Shown piece after piece: positions 36,581 to 44,459 of a DNA stretch of 64,000 bases. The translations under genes and the position numbers were made by a program. Source of the stretch: Mucilaginibacter lacusdianchii (GTDB lineage Bacteria; Bacteroidota; Bacteroidia; Sphingobacteriales; Sphingobacteriaceae); NCBI RefSeq assembly GCF_009770985.1, contig NZ_WSRW01000002.1:1302001-1366000 (forward strand), given 5' to 3'. Every line of letters begins with the position of its first letter. The first letter of the stretch is position 1. Under the pieces are notes generated by a model that was not told the DNA's origin, did no database searches, and worked only from the letters and a program-made list of their open reading frames with translations.

Positions 36581-36791
36581 TATTTTTAATAGGAACATTC
36601 CTGAAAGTTGTATGTTTAAAAAAAGTAAATTTATTTAACTGTCTATTAACTACCCATCATGTTAAACTAAATGCAGGGCGATAAAAAGCTGTAATTTTTA
36701 ATCCGTGTACTATGTAACTACTCTGAGTAGATACTTAATATTTAGAGAAAAGAAAATAGACAAGCGACGTTTTATATTCTTATCCACAATA

Positions 36792-36820
36792 ACTCATGAG
36801 GTTGGGCAGATTTCGAACCA
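36792..36820 (-). pseudogene. Truncated tRNA-Asn-like 3' end, relic 2
   Basis: The plus strand reads ACTCATGAGGTTGGGC, five extra bases, then TCGAACCA. It is clearly related to relic 1 and to the tRNA-Asn 3' end, with an insertion at the same place in the T arm as relic 1. Confidence 0.55.
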
Positions 36821-36918
36821 ACTTATTCAAAATTAAGGCTCTTGAGTGTAGTTGATATTTCTGATCAGTCTGGGAAACTAATTTTACTTGTTACCTTTAC
36901 AAAGTAATCAATTGGAAC

Positions 36919-37131
36919 CTAATCTAAACTCAATGTACCTAATACAAATAAATTTAACTGCAGCTTGCCATTCTCGTCAAGCTTTTTAAGCATCTCGACA
37001 TAATGGTGAATAGGCATTCCACCAGGATTTGCCCCCTCCTTCATCTGAAAGTCTAGTTCTCCATCTGTTAAACGATCAAAAATAAAGTCACCACGATTGG
37101 AGAGAAGACGGATGCTTGTAACTTCAAAGGG
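36919..37131 (-). pseudogene. Relic of an unknown gene, copy B
   Basis: The minus strand has an open segment of 70 codons without a start: an in-frame TGA (37132-37134) closes it upstream and TAG ends it at 36919. It encodes SNRGDFIFDRLTDGELDFQ and later HHYVEMLKKLDENGK. The paralogous copy A (33003-33185) is more damaged. The whole gene is not present and I do not recognise its family. Confidence 0.7.
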
Positions 37132-37199
37132 TCATTCCATGTATTTTATTTATTCCGTGGTCTTATACCAGAAAAACGAATCTGTAAAATTTTAAACCA

Positions 37200-37231
37200 C
37201 AAAAAAAGCCTCACATTTCTGTGAGGCTTTT
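37200..37231 (-). terminator. Terminator of the tRNA-Asn pair
   Basis: AAAAGCCTCACA and TGTGAGGCTTTT form a perfect stem two bases past the first tRNA-Asn 3' end, followed by T on the minus strand. Confidence 0.8.
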
Positions 37232-37232
37232 G

Positions 37233-37306
37233 CTCCTGAGGCTGGGCTCGAACCAGCGACCCTCTGATTAACAGTCAGATGCTCTAACCGGCTGAGCTAC
37301 TCAGGA
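37233..37306 (-). tRNA. tRNA-Asn (anticodon GTT), copy 1
   Basis: The acceptor is TCCTGAG/CTCAGGA with discriminator G. The anticodon stem is TCTGA/TCAGA with loop CTGTTAA, giving anticodon GTT. The T arm contains GGTTCGAGCCC. CCA is not encoded (GCA follows). Confidence 0.95.
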
Positions 37307-37340
37307 ATATTCCGGTTGTATATACTCTTTAAAAACAGAT

Positions 37341-37378
37341 TAAAAAACCACCTGGTTTTAAGGCCAAGTGGTTTTTTG
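37341..37378 (-). terminator. Hairpin between the two tRNA-Asn genes
   Basis: AAAAAACCACCTGG and CCAAGTGGTTTTTT form a stem with one mismatch directly past the 3' end of copy 2. Confidence 0.7.
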
Positions 37379-37452
37379 CTCCTGAAGCTGGACTCGAACC
37401 AGCGACCCTCTGATTAACAGTCAGATGCTCTAACCGGCTGAGCTATTCAGGA
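37379..37452 (-). tRNA. tRNA-Asn (anticodon GTT), copy 2
   Basis: It is nearly identical to copy 1, but the seventh acceptor pair is A-T instead of G-C (TCCTGAA/TTCAGGA), a compensated change that keeps the stem. The anticodon is GTT. Confidence 0.95.
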
Positions 37453-37538
37453 GTATTTCCGGTTTGGAGTGGTGCAAAAGTATAAACTCTGAGGTAATTT
37501 CACAATATTTGCAGTAAAATTTTTATAAAAATATTTTC

Positions 37539-38459
37539 ATGAGTTTATTAGTGATTGGTACTGTGGCATTTGACGCCATTGAAACCCCATTTGGTAAAAC
37601 CGATAAAATTGTTGGCGGTGCGGCAACTTATGCCGGATTGGCCGCTTCGTACTTTTATAACCCGGTAAAAATCGTAGCCGTAGTGGGCGATGATTTTCCG
37701 CAGAGCGAAATTGAAGATTTTCACAACCACCATATAGATACCGAAGGCTTACAAATTAAACAAGGCGAAAAATCATTTTTTTGGAGCGGCCGTTACCATA
37801 ATGACATGAATAGTCGCGATACACTGGTAACTGATTTGAATGTATTGGCTGATTTTGACCCCATCATTCCCGAAGCATATCAAGACTGTGAATACCTGAT
37901 GCTGGGCAACCTTACGCCACAGGTGCAGCAAACCGTTATCAATCGCCTTAACAAGCGCCCTAAACTGATTGTAATGGACACCATGAACTTCTGGATGGAC
38001 ATTGCACTGAACGACTTGCTGGAGACCATTAAAATGGTAGACGTATTAACCATTAACGATGCCGAGGCACGCCAATTGTCAGGCGAATACTCCTTGGTAA
38101 AAGCCGCGCAAAAAATCCTGACCATGGGTCCTAAATACCTCATCATTAAAAAGGGTGAGCACGGCGCGTTACTGTTCAGCGAAGATAAAGTATTCTCGGC
38201 CCCTGCCCTGCCGCTGGCCGAGGTGTTTGACCCAACCGGTGCCGGCGACACTTTTGCAGGCGGCTTTATTGGTTACCTGGCTAAAGTTGGTACCGTCAAC
38301 TTCAACAACATAAAAAATGCCATCATCTATGGTTCTGCCCTGGCATCTTTTTGCGTAGAAAAATTTGGTACCGAAAAAATTAAAAACTTAACCCCAGAGG
38401 AAATTAGCGAGCGTGTACAGCAATTTATAAGCTTGGCTAAGTTTGAAATAGAGTTGTAA
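37539..38459 (+). CDS. PfkB-family carbohydrate kinase
   Basis: This 306-residue kinase of the ribokinase family phosphorylates a sugar or nucleoside; the exact substrate is unknown. The N-terminus carries GGAATYAGLAASYF, and the C-terminal signature DPTGAGDTFAGGFIGYLA holds the catalytic Asp in GAGD. Internal segments MDTMNFWMD and VLTINDAEARQLSG match the Bacteroidota group sometimes annotated as sugar kinase. It is monocistronic and followed by an inverted-repeat element. Confidence 0.9.
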   Translation: MSLLVIGTVAFDAIETPFGKTDKIVGGAATYAGLAASYFYNPVKIVAVVGDDFPQSEIEDFHNHHIDTEGLQIKQGEKSFFWSGRYHNDMNSRDTLVTDLNVLADFDPIIPEAYQDCEYLMLGNLTPQVQQTVINRLNKRPKLIVMDTMNFWMDIALNDLLETIKMVDVLTINDAEARQLSGEYSLVKAAQKILTMGPKYLIIKKGEHGALLFSEDKVFSAPALPLAEVFDPTGAGDTFAGGFIGYLAKVGTVNFNNIKNAIIYGSALASFCVEKFGTEKIKNLTPEEISERVQQFISLAKFEIEL

Positions 38460-38486
38460 ATAAAGCCTCTCCTAGTAGGGAGTACA

Positions 38487-38586
38487 TAAAATGTCATCTC
38501 GAACGATAGTGAGAGATCTTTTGAAACTAGTAGGTTAACTGATCGCTTTTTAAAAGATTTCTCACTATCGTTCGAAATGACATTTT
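38487..38586. repeat. Interspersed inverted-repeat element (MITE/REP-like), copy 1
   Basis: The ends AAAATGTCAT and ATGACATTTT are complementary, and arms ATCTCGAACGATAGTGAGAGATCTTTT and its partner pair with few mismatches over a loop of about 35 bases. The same ends occur at 51062-51158. No coding capacity is present. Confidence 0.7.
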
Positions 38587-38599
38587 CTATTTGTGCTAA

Positions 38600-38863
38600 T
38601 CAATATCCCCCCTGTGAAGAGTCGGAAGGCGCATCTAACCTTCCTACCGCCTCAAACCGTGCAAACACACCCTCTGTATGCGGGGCATCTTGCAGTTCTT
38701 CGGTCAAATCCTGTCCGGCCCAATGTTCGTAATGTTTTCCGTTGCGCCACAGGCGGCTTTCGGTAACGTCGTAGATAACGCCCTGATAAGCCACCCAAAT
38801 CTGCGGCTTATCCTGCCCGTTGCGCAGGGCCAGCTGCGATTTGGTATATACCGGCAAACTCAT
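38600..38863 (-). CDS. Cytochrome b5-like heme-binding domain protein
   Basis: This 87-residue single-domain protein resembles cytochrome b5-like proteins of bacteria. Motifs are YTKSQLALRNGQ, WVAYQGVIYDVTESRLW and the two histidine regions, HYEHWAGQDLTEEL and HTEGVF. The classical HPGG is replaced by HYEHWAG, as is usual in the short bacterial branch. Its start overlaps the stop of the lycopene cyclase gene by four bases, so it is the last gene of the crtB operon. It may pass electrons to a carotenoid-modifying oxygenase, which is inference. Confidence 0.8.
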   Translation of the reverse strand: MSLPVYTKSQLALRNGQDKPQIWVAYQGVIYDVTESRLWRNGKHYEHWAGQDLTEELQDAPHTEGVFARFEAVGRLDAPSDSSQGGY

Positions 38864-39546
38864 GCATTAACCGGCTTTGCCTTCCGTTTAAAATATTCAA
38901 AAAAGCCTACATTCATCACCAGCAAAGCCATTGAGTAAAAATGATCTTCAACCGGGATGGTGCCTACCCGCTTGGCTATATTTTCGGCGTTGTTGTACAT
39001 TACGATAGGCACAGCTGTTAAAATACCATTTACAATGTAAAAGGGTAGCAGCGATACGATATATGCCATATAATAACGATTGAGCCACGGCGATTTAAAT
39101 ACAAATTGCAGTAACACCAACAAAACCAGCAGCAAGCTAAAAGTAATCAGGGTATACAACCTGTCGTGATAGGTCACCAACATAGCCGCGCTTAACAGAA
39201 TCAACAAAACAGAAATTAATTTGCTTACTGCCTGCGGAATAGACCATGTAACATAATAATTGAGGCAGGCATAAATAAATATGCAGGAGAAAGGCACCGT
39301 CAAAAAAAACAAGATCTCTTCAAGTGGCAACTCGAAAAACTTTATCCCAGTGATATAACTGTCGTTGAATGACCAAACGCCCTTAACCGTGAACAGCACA
39401 TCCCAAAACAAAAACATTAACCCGGTTAAGGCCATACCCGGCCATATAAATTTCCAGCTTTTTTGAAATTGAACCCTTTTATCAAAAGATAATAATACGG
39501 GAAAAATGATTGTTAAAAAGTTGATAAGCAGGTAAGCATATTTCAC
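38860..39546 (-). CDS. crtYcd: Lycopene beta-cyclase, CrtYcd-type membrane protein
   Basis: The enzyme closes beta-ionone rings on lycopene to form beta-carotene. It has 228 residues with about six to seven membrane segments and is a fused form of the heterodimeric CrtYc and CrtYd. The repeated element is FWDVLFTVKGVWSFNDSYITG followed by FELPLEEILFF in the first half; the acidic PLEE pair is the family active-site motif. The second half is a more diverged copy. It overlaps both neighbours by four bases, which means tight translational coupling in the crt operon. Confidence 0.88.
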   Translation of the reverse strand: MKYAYLLINFLTIIFPVLLSFDKRVQFQKSWKFIWPGMALTGLMFLFWDVLFTVKGVWSFNDSYITGIKFFELPLEEILFFLTVPFSCIFIYACLNYYVTWSIPQAVSKLISVLLILLSAAMLVTYHDRLYTLITFSLLLVLLVLLQFVFKSPWLNRYYMAYIVSLLPFYIVNGILTAVPIVMYNNAENIAKRVGTIPVEDHFYSMALLVMNVGFFEYFKRKAKPVNA

Positions 39547-40085
39547 GTCAGTTCGGCTAAATGTTTGTGCAGTACTTCATTTTCCTGCGTTGTACAACGT
39601 TTCGATTCCAGCAAAAATTTAATTATGGTAACCGCCACATCCCTATCTGCCGCACTGTAATTTTTGTGGTTAAGCTGCTGTATCATTTCTTTACGGTCCA
39701 TATCCAAGTGCTTGTCGTACCCTAAAAAACCTGGCAGATTATGCTCGATTGAAAACCGCATAAAGCGAATTTCCATATTATGCGGATCGGCATTTACGGC
39801 CTCTTGCAAAGTTTTTTCAGCATCCTTTAAGTATTTAAGCTTGTAATAAGGGTTCCAGGCATACTTTGCTTTTAGTGCCTGCACTGCGCCATAATAACTA
39901 TGAATAAGGGGCGGTTTATTTTTTTCGGCCCCCAGTACGTTGTACAAAGAGTCGTTCACACTTCGTTTTTCCAGTGCCTGCAATAGTTGTTTGCGCAACA
40001 GTTTCACATCCGCTTTTTGGCTGTAAGTAAATCCGGCCAAAACAAACGAAAGCAACAAACTAATGCTTAACAACTTTATTTTCAT
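39543..40085 (-). CDS. Secreted protein of unknown function in the carotenoid operon
   Basis: This 180-residue protein has a signal peptide ending near residue 22 (FTYSQ). The mature part is helical, with a TPR-like segment LKDAEKTLQEAVNADPHNMEIRF at about residues 82-105 and a conserved-looking YDKHLDMDRKEMI. I do not recognise a family. It is three bases from crtB and overlaps the lycopene cyclase gene by four bases. A conserved, coupled position suggests a role in pigment placement or stability in the envelope, which is inference only. Confidence 0.75.
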   Translation of the reverse strand: MKIKLLSISLLLSFVLAGFTYSQKADVKLLRKQLLQALEKRSVNDSLYNVLGAEKNKPPLIHSYYGAVQALKAKYAWNPYYKLKYLKDAEKTLQEAVNADPHNMEIRFMRFSIEHNLPGFLGYDKHLDMDRKEMIQQLNHKNYSAADRDVAVTIIKFLLESKRCTTQENEVLHKHLAELT

Positions 40086-40088
40086 ACG

Positions 40089-40922
40089 CTAAATAACATT
40101 TAATTTTTGGTGCAGTACTGCTTTACAATACAACGCCATTTTATGTGTATCAGACACCCGGATACGTTTTTGCATGATTACATTAGCCGGTGTGCTACTA
40201 ATTTTTTTGAACAACTGCCGATAATAAATATAGGCAATGTATACACCTAAGCGGGTGCCCTTAGGTAATTGCTTGATGCCTTCAAAAGCGTCGTCAAAGT
40301 CTTTTTTAATATCGGCCTCAATTTCCTGTTTATCTTCTTCCGTAAATTGGTTGAAGTTTATTGATGGGAAATAAGTTCGGCCGCGCTCTTCAAAATCAGC
40401 TTTTACGTCGCGCAAAAAATTGATTTTTTGAAATGCCGCGCCCAAACTACGAGCCATAGGTAACAACTTTTGGTAAAGCGCATTATTGTTTTCGCAGAAG
40501 ATGCGCAAACACATCAGCCCAATTACTTCTGCCGAGCCATAAATGTAATCTTTATAGCCGCCTTCGTCATAAGTAGTTTTGTCTAAATCCATTTCCATGG
40601 AACGCAAAAAGGCATCTATCAATTCATCTTCAATTCCGTACTGATTAACTACCTGCTGGAACGATTGCAAAACCGGGTTTAAACTTATTTTTTGACGAAT
40701 AGCCACAAAAGTTTCAGCCCGAAAAGCAGCCATCAGTTTGGGCTTGTCATAGTCATGAAAAGTATCTACAATTTCATCCGCATAGCGCACAAAACCGTAA
40801 ACGGCATATATAGGATAACGAAAGCGTTTATCAAAAGCTTTTATACCTGTACTGAATGAAGTACTGTACTTGCGAGTAATTATTTTACTGCATTCAAAAC
40901 ACGTTTCGTCAAATAAATTCAT
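40089..40922 (-). CDS. crtB: Phytoene synthase
   Basis: The enzyme joins two GGPP to phytoene, the first committed carotenoid step. The ATG at 40922 (MNLFDETCFECSKI) gives 277 residues and matches family N-termini; the longer frame to 40991 runs into the promoter repeats. The first aspartate motif is YADEIVDTFHD near residue 50, and the second is FLRDVKADFEERGRTYFP near residue 175. It heads a four-gene operon with an unknown secreted protein, lycopene cyclase and a cytochrome b5-like protein. A -7 box TACTTTTG (40944-40951) lies 21 bases upstream. Confidence 0.95.
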   Translation of the reverse strand: MNLFDETCFECSKIITRKYSTSFSTGIKAFDKRFRYPIYAVYGFVRYADEIVDTFHDYDKPKLMAAFRAETFVAIRQKISLNPVLQSFQQVVNQYGIEDELIDAFLRSMEMDLDKTTYDEGGYKDYIYGSAEVIGLMCLRIFCENNNALYQKLLPMARSLGAAFQKINFLRDVKADFEERGRTYFPSINFNQFTEEDKQEIEADIKKDFDDAFEGIKQLPKGTRLGVYIAYIYYRQLFKKISSTPANVIMQKRIRVSDTHKMALYCKAVLHQKLNVI

Positions 40923-40935
40923 TCGGAGGTAGGTA

Positions 40936-40955
40936 TCTGTACTCAAAAGTACAGA
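40936..40955. promoter_or_regulatory. Inverted repeat on the crtB -7 box
   Basis: Perfect 8-bp arms TCTGTACT and AGTACAGA lie around CAAA. The crtB -7 box TACTTTTG (minus strand, 40944-40951) lies inside the dyad, so a bound protein would mask it. The half-site TGTAC resembles those of MerR-type CarH/LitR light regulators, but that link is inference. Confidence 0.6.
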
Positions 40956-40965
40956 ATAGAAATGT

Positions 40966-40993
40966 AATTGTTTGAGAGGTGTCTCAAACAATT
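40966..40993. promoter_or_regulatory. Inverted repeat in the crtI promoter
   Basis: Perfect 12-bp arms AATTGTTTGAGA and TCTCAAACAATT are separated by GGTG. A TACTTTGG box (40997-41004, one mismatch to TAnnTTTG) follows four bases downstream, and a -33-like TTTG lies within the left arm. It is placed to control crtI and possibly crtB. Confidence 0.65.
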
Positions 40994-41020
40994 GCGTACT
41001 TTGGAACGATTAAACATATC

Positions 41021-42505
41021 ATGAATAAAAAACAACAGGTTATTGTTATTGGTGCGGGGTTTTCGGGTTTGGCTGCGGCTACAATATTGGCCAAAGAAGG
41101 CCACCAGGTTACCATACTGGAAAAAAACGACCAGCCCGGTGGCCGTGCACGCATATGGCAGCAGGATGGCTTTACCTTTGATATGGGCCCCAGCTGGTAT
41201 TGGATGCCTGATGTTTTTGAAAATTACTTTGCCTTATTCGGCAAGAAGCCGTCTGACTTTTACCAGTTAGAACGGCTTGACCCAGGTTACCGGGTTTATT
41301 ATGGTAAAGATGATGTGTTAGACGTTCCGGCCAGCTTAGATGATTTGAAACAATTATTTGAACAGCAAGAACCCGGAAGCAGCGCCGGCCTGCAAAAGTT
41401 TTTAGACCAAGCCGAATACAAATACCGTGTGGGCATGGGCGAATATGTATTTAAGCCATCACACTCTATTACCGAATATTTTGATTTTAACCTGATTAAA
41501 AAAAGCCTGGGTATACAATTGCTCACCAGCATGAGCAAGCATGTACGGCAATTTTTTAAAAACCCGAGACTGATTAAATTACTGGAATTTCCTGTGTTGT
41601 TTTTAGGTGCTACACCACAAAATACGCCGGCCATGTACAGCATGATGAACTATGCCGATCTGGCACTGGGCACATGGTACCCACAAGGTGGGATGAATGA
41701 AATTGTAAAGGCCATGGTACAGGTTGCTGAAAGTTATGGCGTAACTATTAAGTTAAATACCGAAGTTACGCACATTGATGTTTTTAACCACACTGCCAAT
41801 TCCATACAAACCACCAAAGGCACCTTTGATGCCGATTTTGTAATAGCCGGAGCCGATTATGAGCATGTAGACCAGCACCTGGTTGACGAACCCAGCCGTA
41901 ACTATACGCCTGCTTATTGGGATAAGCGCACCATGTCGCCATCTAGCTTGTTATTTTATATTGGCGCTAATAAAAAGCTGAATAGCATACAGCACCACAA
42001 CCTGTTTTTTGATGAAGATTTTGAGCTACATGCTCACGAAATTTACACCGAACCACAATGGCCTACCAAACCGCTGTTCTATGTATCATGCACTTCAAAA
42101 ACAGATAGCAGTGCAGCACCTGATGGCTGCGAAAACCTTTTCTTTTTAATGCCACTGGCCCCCGGCTTGCAAGATAGCCCTGAAATGCGCGAGAAGTATT
42201 TTGATATAATGCTTACCCGCTTTGAAGCTATTACCGGAGAAACGCTACGCGATAACATTACTGTAAGACGCAGCTACGCTATGAGCGATTTTAAAGCCGA
42301 CTACCATTCATTCAAAGGCAATGCTTATGGCTTAGCTAATACACTCACGCAAACAGCATTTTTAAAACCGGCTATGCGGGCTAAAAACATCAATAATATG
42401 TTATATACCGGTCAGCTTACTGTACCTGGGCCAGGTGTACCACCCGCATTAATATCCGGACAGGTAGTGGCTAAAGAAGCCATAAAGATCATGAACAAGA
42501 TTTAA
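41021..42505 (+). CDS. crtI: Phytoene desaturase
   Basis: This flavoprotein introduces double bonds into phytoene to form lycopene. I use the ATG at 41021 (MNKKQQVIVIGAGF), giving 494 residues, the normal length. The FAD-binding motif VIVIGAGFSGLAAA is at the N-terminus, and GGRARIWQQDGFTFDMGPSWY is typical of CrtI. The C-terminal bacterial signature NNMLYTGQLTVPGPGVPPALISG is intact. It is transcribed divergently from crtB across two inverted repeats and ends at a terminator shared with the sigma-factor gene. Confidence 0.95.
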   Translation: MNKKQQVIVIGAGFSGLAAATILAKEGHQVTILEKNDQPGGRARIWQQDGFTFDMGPSWYWMPDVFENYFALFGKKPSDFYQLERLDPGYRVYYGKDDVLDVPASLDDLKQLFEQQEPGSSAGLQKFLDQAEYKYRVGMGEYVFKPSHSITEYFDFNLIKKSLGIQLLTSMSKHVRQFFKNPRLIKLLEFPVLFLGATPQNTPAMYSMMNYADLALGTWYPQGGMNEIVKAMVQVAESYGVTIKLNTEVTHIDVFNHTANSIQTTKGTFDADFVIAGADYEHVDQHLVDEPSRNYTPAYWDKRTMSPSSLLFYIGANKKLNSIQHHNLFFDEDFELHAHEIYTEPQWPTKPLFYVSCTSKTDSSAAPDGCENLFFLMPLAPGLQDSPEMREKYFDIMLTRFEAITGETLRDNITVRRSYAMSDFKADYHSFKGNAYGLANTLTQTAFLKPAMRAKNINNMLYTGQLTVPGPGVPPALISGQVVAKEAIKIMNKI

Positions 42506-42545
42506 GGAAATTCCAAAAGCCTACTCATACGTTTTGTATAAAACA

Positions 42546-42577
42546 AAAAAGGCCTGCTTAATTAAGCGGGCCTTTAT
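42546..42577. terminator. Bidirectional terminator between crtI and the sigma gene
   Basis: AAAGGCCTGCTTAAT and ATTAAGCGGGCCTTT pair with one wobble, flanked by A and T runs, between convergent genes. Confidence 0.75.
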
Positions 42578-42608
42578 AATATGTTATATTCTTGAGTTTA
42601 AATAGCAA

Positions 42609-43148
42609 TTAATCTTCTTCAGCGTAGATTGGTTTTTTAACACCGTTATCATATGCTTTCAGGTTTTTCTTTAAAAGTTTACGAGCCACGTGGATGCGGG
42701 TTTTTACAGTACCGATAGGGATAGTTAAGTGATCGGCAATCTCGTGGTATTTATGACCTTCAAAGTACATGGTAAATGGCACATAATAATCTTCAGGTAA
42801 TCTATCTAATGCTCTTCTGATATCATCCATCACGAATTTAGATTCGCCTTGATTTTTGGTTGAGCTGAATACCAGGTTAGCAGATGAAATTTCTTCAGAC
42901 TTAGTAACGAAAGTGCTCATCTTAACAAACCGACGGTAATTGTTGATGAATGTATTTTTCATGATGGTATACAACCATCCTTTTAAGTTGGTGCCTTCTT
43001 TAAACTTGTTGTAGTAAGTAATGGCCTTCAACATTGTATCCTGAACAAGGTCGTTAGCATCGTCTGCGTCGTGCGTAAAGTGTAAGGCGTAAGAACGTAG
43101 TGAACTTGCCTGACGTAGAACCATGGTGTTAAACTCAATCTTTGTCAT
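42609..43148 (-). CDS. ECF-type RNA polymerase sigma factor
   Basis: This 179-residue sigma factor has region 2 at about residues 10-80 (DDANDLVQDTMLKAITYYNKF, then GWLYTIMKNTFINNYRR) and region 4 at about 110-165 (LDRLPEDYYVPFTMYFEGHKYHEIADHLTIPIGTVKTRIHVARK). A short basic tail follows. No anti-sigma gene is adjacent, as with many Bacteroidota ECF factors of this group. It is convergent with crtI, so it is near the pigment genes without sharing a transcript. Any control over crt promoters is untested. Confidence 0.93.
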   Translation of the reverse strand: MTKIEFNTMVLRQASSLRSYALHFTHDADDANDLVQDTMLKAITYYNKFKEGTNLKGWLYTIMKNTFINNYRRFVKMSTFVTKSEEISSANLVFSSTKNQGESKFVMDDIRRALDRLPEDYYVPFTMYFEGHKYHEIADHLTIPIGTVKTRIHVARKLLKKNLKAYDNGVKKPIYAEED

Positions 43149-43439
43149 TCTGTTATCTGTTAAAGTTTTGTATTACTGTACAGACAAACATGATACCGTT
43201 TTCCAATTTATCGCTTAATGCCAAAGAACTTGAATACCCGTTATAAGCTATATTGTTTAAACACAAATGTAAATTCTACTAATAATTAAAAAAATAACCT
43301 ACTGAAATACAGTTATTTAAAATAATTTAAACTGAAAAGATATTATTTCTAAAATTTTAGAGTTGGGGCCAGAAAAAAAAATAAAAAAAACCAAAAAATC
43401 AGGTTTATATTTTTAGTTTTTGTTTTTAGGACACTTAAA

Positions 43440-44459
43440 TTATTGTATAATATTTACTTCGCGTTCCAGCATTACGCCAAATTTAGTGTACACACTGTCT
43501 ATGATTTGCGACGAAAGATTGTACACTTCCTGCCCGGAAGCACCGCCATGGTTCACTAATACCAACGCCTGATTCTTCCAGGTACCCGTATGTCCTATAG
43601 TTTTTCCTTTCCAGCCACACTGCTCAATCAGCCAGCCAGCCGCCAGTTTTACATAACCTTGCCCAGCCAGATAATGCGCTATATTAGGATATTGCTTATA
43701 TATAGCTTCAAACTGCACCTGAGGGATCACGGGGTTTTTAAAAAAACTTCCCGAATTACCTATAGTAGAAGGGTCGGGTAATTTAGACACCCTAATAGCT
43801 GCTACCACCTGCGATACATCTTTAATAGTAGGCTGGATTATACCACGATTGGCCAACTCTTGCTCAATAGCGCCATAGCTTAAATTTAATTGGGACTGAA
43901 CAGACAAACGGAACGTTACCGACACAATAATATACTGACCTTTTAAGGCCGACTTGAAAACGCTCTCCCGATATCCAAACTGACAATCGTCTTTCAAAAA
44001 TGTTTTAAATTGCCCTGTAGCAATTTCAAAAGCCCAGCAACTTTCAAACACATCTTTAAGTTCTACCCCATACGCGCCAATGTTTTGTATGGGTGATGCA
44101 CCAACCGAACCCGGTATTAAAGTTAGGTTTTCCATGCCGGCAAAGCCATTATCTACACAAAAATTCACCAGATCGTTCCATACCTCGCCTGCACCGGCTT
44201 CTACATATATGGTATCGCCTTGGGCATAATGCGTAATACCGTGAATGTTCAGCCGGATAACCAATCCGTCAAAATCATTTACCAGTAACATATTGCTGCC
44301 GCCGCCCATTACCAAACGCTCTACGGTATGCCATTGCTTGTCGGCAAACAGCTCTACCAAATCCTGCTCGTGGTTTATTTCTACAAAATGGCGGGCTTTG
44401 GTGTCGATACCGAAGGTGTTGTATGGTTTAAGCGAAACATTTTCCTGAATTTGCAGCAT
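43440..44459 (-). CDS. murB: UDP-N-acetylmuramate dehydrogenase
   Basis: The enzyme reduces the enolpyruvyl group to make UDP-MurNAc for peptidoglycan. It has 339 residues and follows the E. coli (type I) MurB plan. The FAD domain shows MGGGSNMLLVNDFDG and LTLIPGSVGASPIQNIGAYGVE. The substrate domain shows GYRESVFKS, and SGSFFKNPVI gives the catalytic Ser region. A terminal Glu/Arg-rich MLEREVNII completes the protein. It appears to be a single-gene unit. Confidence 0.96.
   Translation of the reverse strand: MLQIQENVSLKPYNTFGIDTKARHFVEINHEQDLVELFADKQWHTVERLVMGGGSNMLLVNDFDGLVIRLNIHGITHYAQGDTIYVEAGAGEVWNDLVNFCVDNGFAGMENLTLIPGSVGASPIQNIGAYGVELKDVFESCWAFEIATGQFKTFLKDDCQFGYRESVFKSALKGQYIIVSVTFRLSVQSQLNLSYGAIEQELANRGIIQPTIKDVSQVVAAIRVSKLPDPSTIGNSGSFFKNPVIPQVQFEAIYKQYPNIAHYLAGQGYVKLAAGWLIEQCGWKGKTIGHTGTWKNQALVLVNHGGASGQEVYNLSSQIIDSVYTKFGVMLEREVNIIQ

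Larger units (their letters stand above)
36571..37199. other. Intergenic region with relics between the dehydrogenase gene and the tRNA-Asn pair
   Basis: The stretch holds the Shine-Dalgarno site, a tRNA 3'-end relic (36792-36820) and the decayed gene copy B (36919-37131). The remaining bases, including 36600-36790, show no gene or family sequence I can support. Confidence 0.5.

Noticed and set aside
36570-36600. Short inverted repeat CCTATT...AATAGG as an operator
   Set aside because: Arms of six bases in AT-rich sequence are expected by chance and no regulator is nearby.
36919-37131. Small intact gene
   Set aside because: An in-frame stop precedes it, no start codon is present and a more damaged copy exists, so it is a relic.
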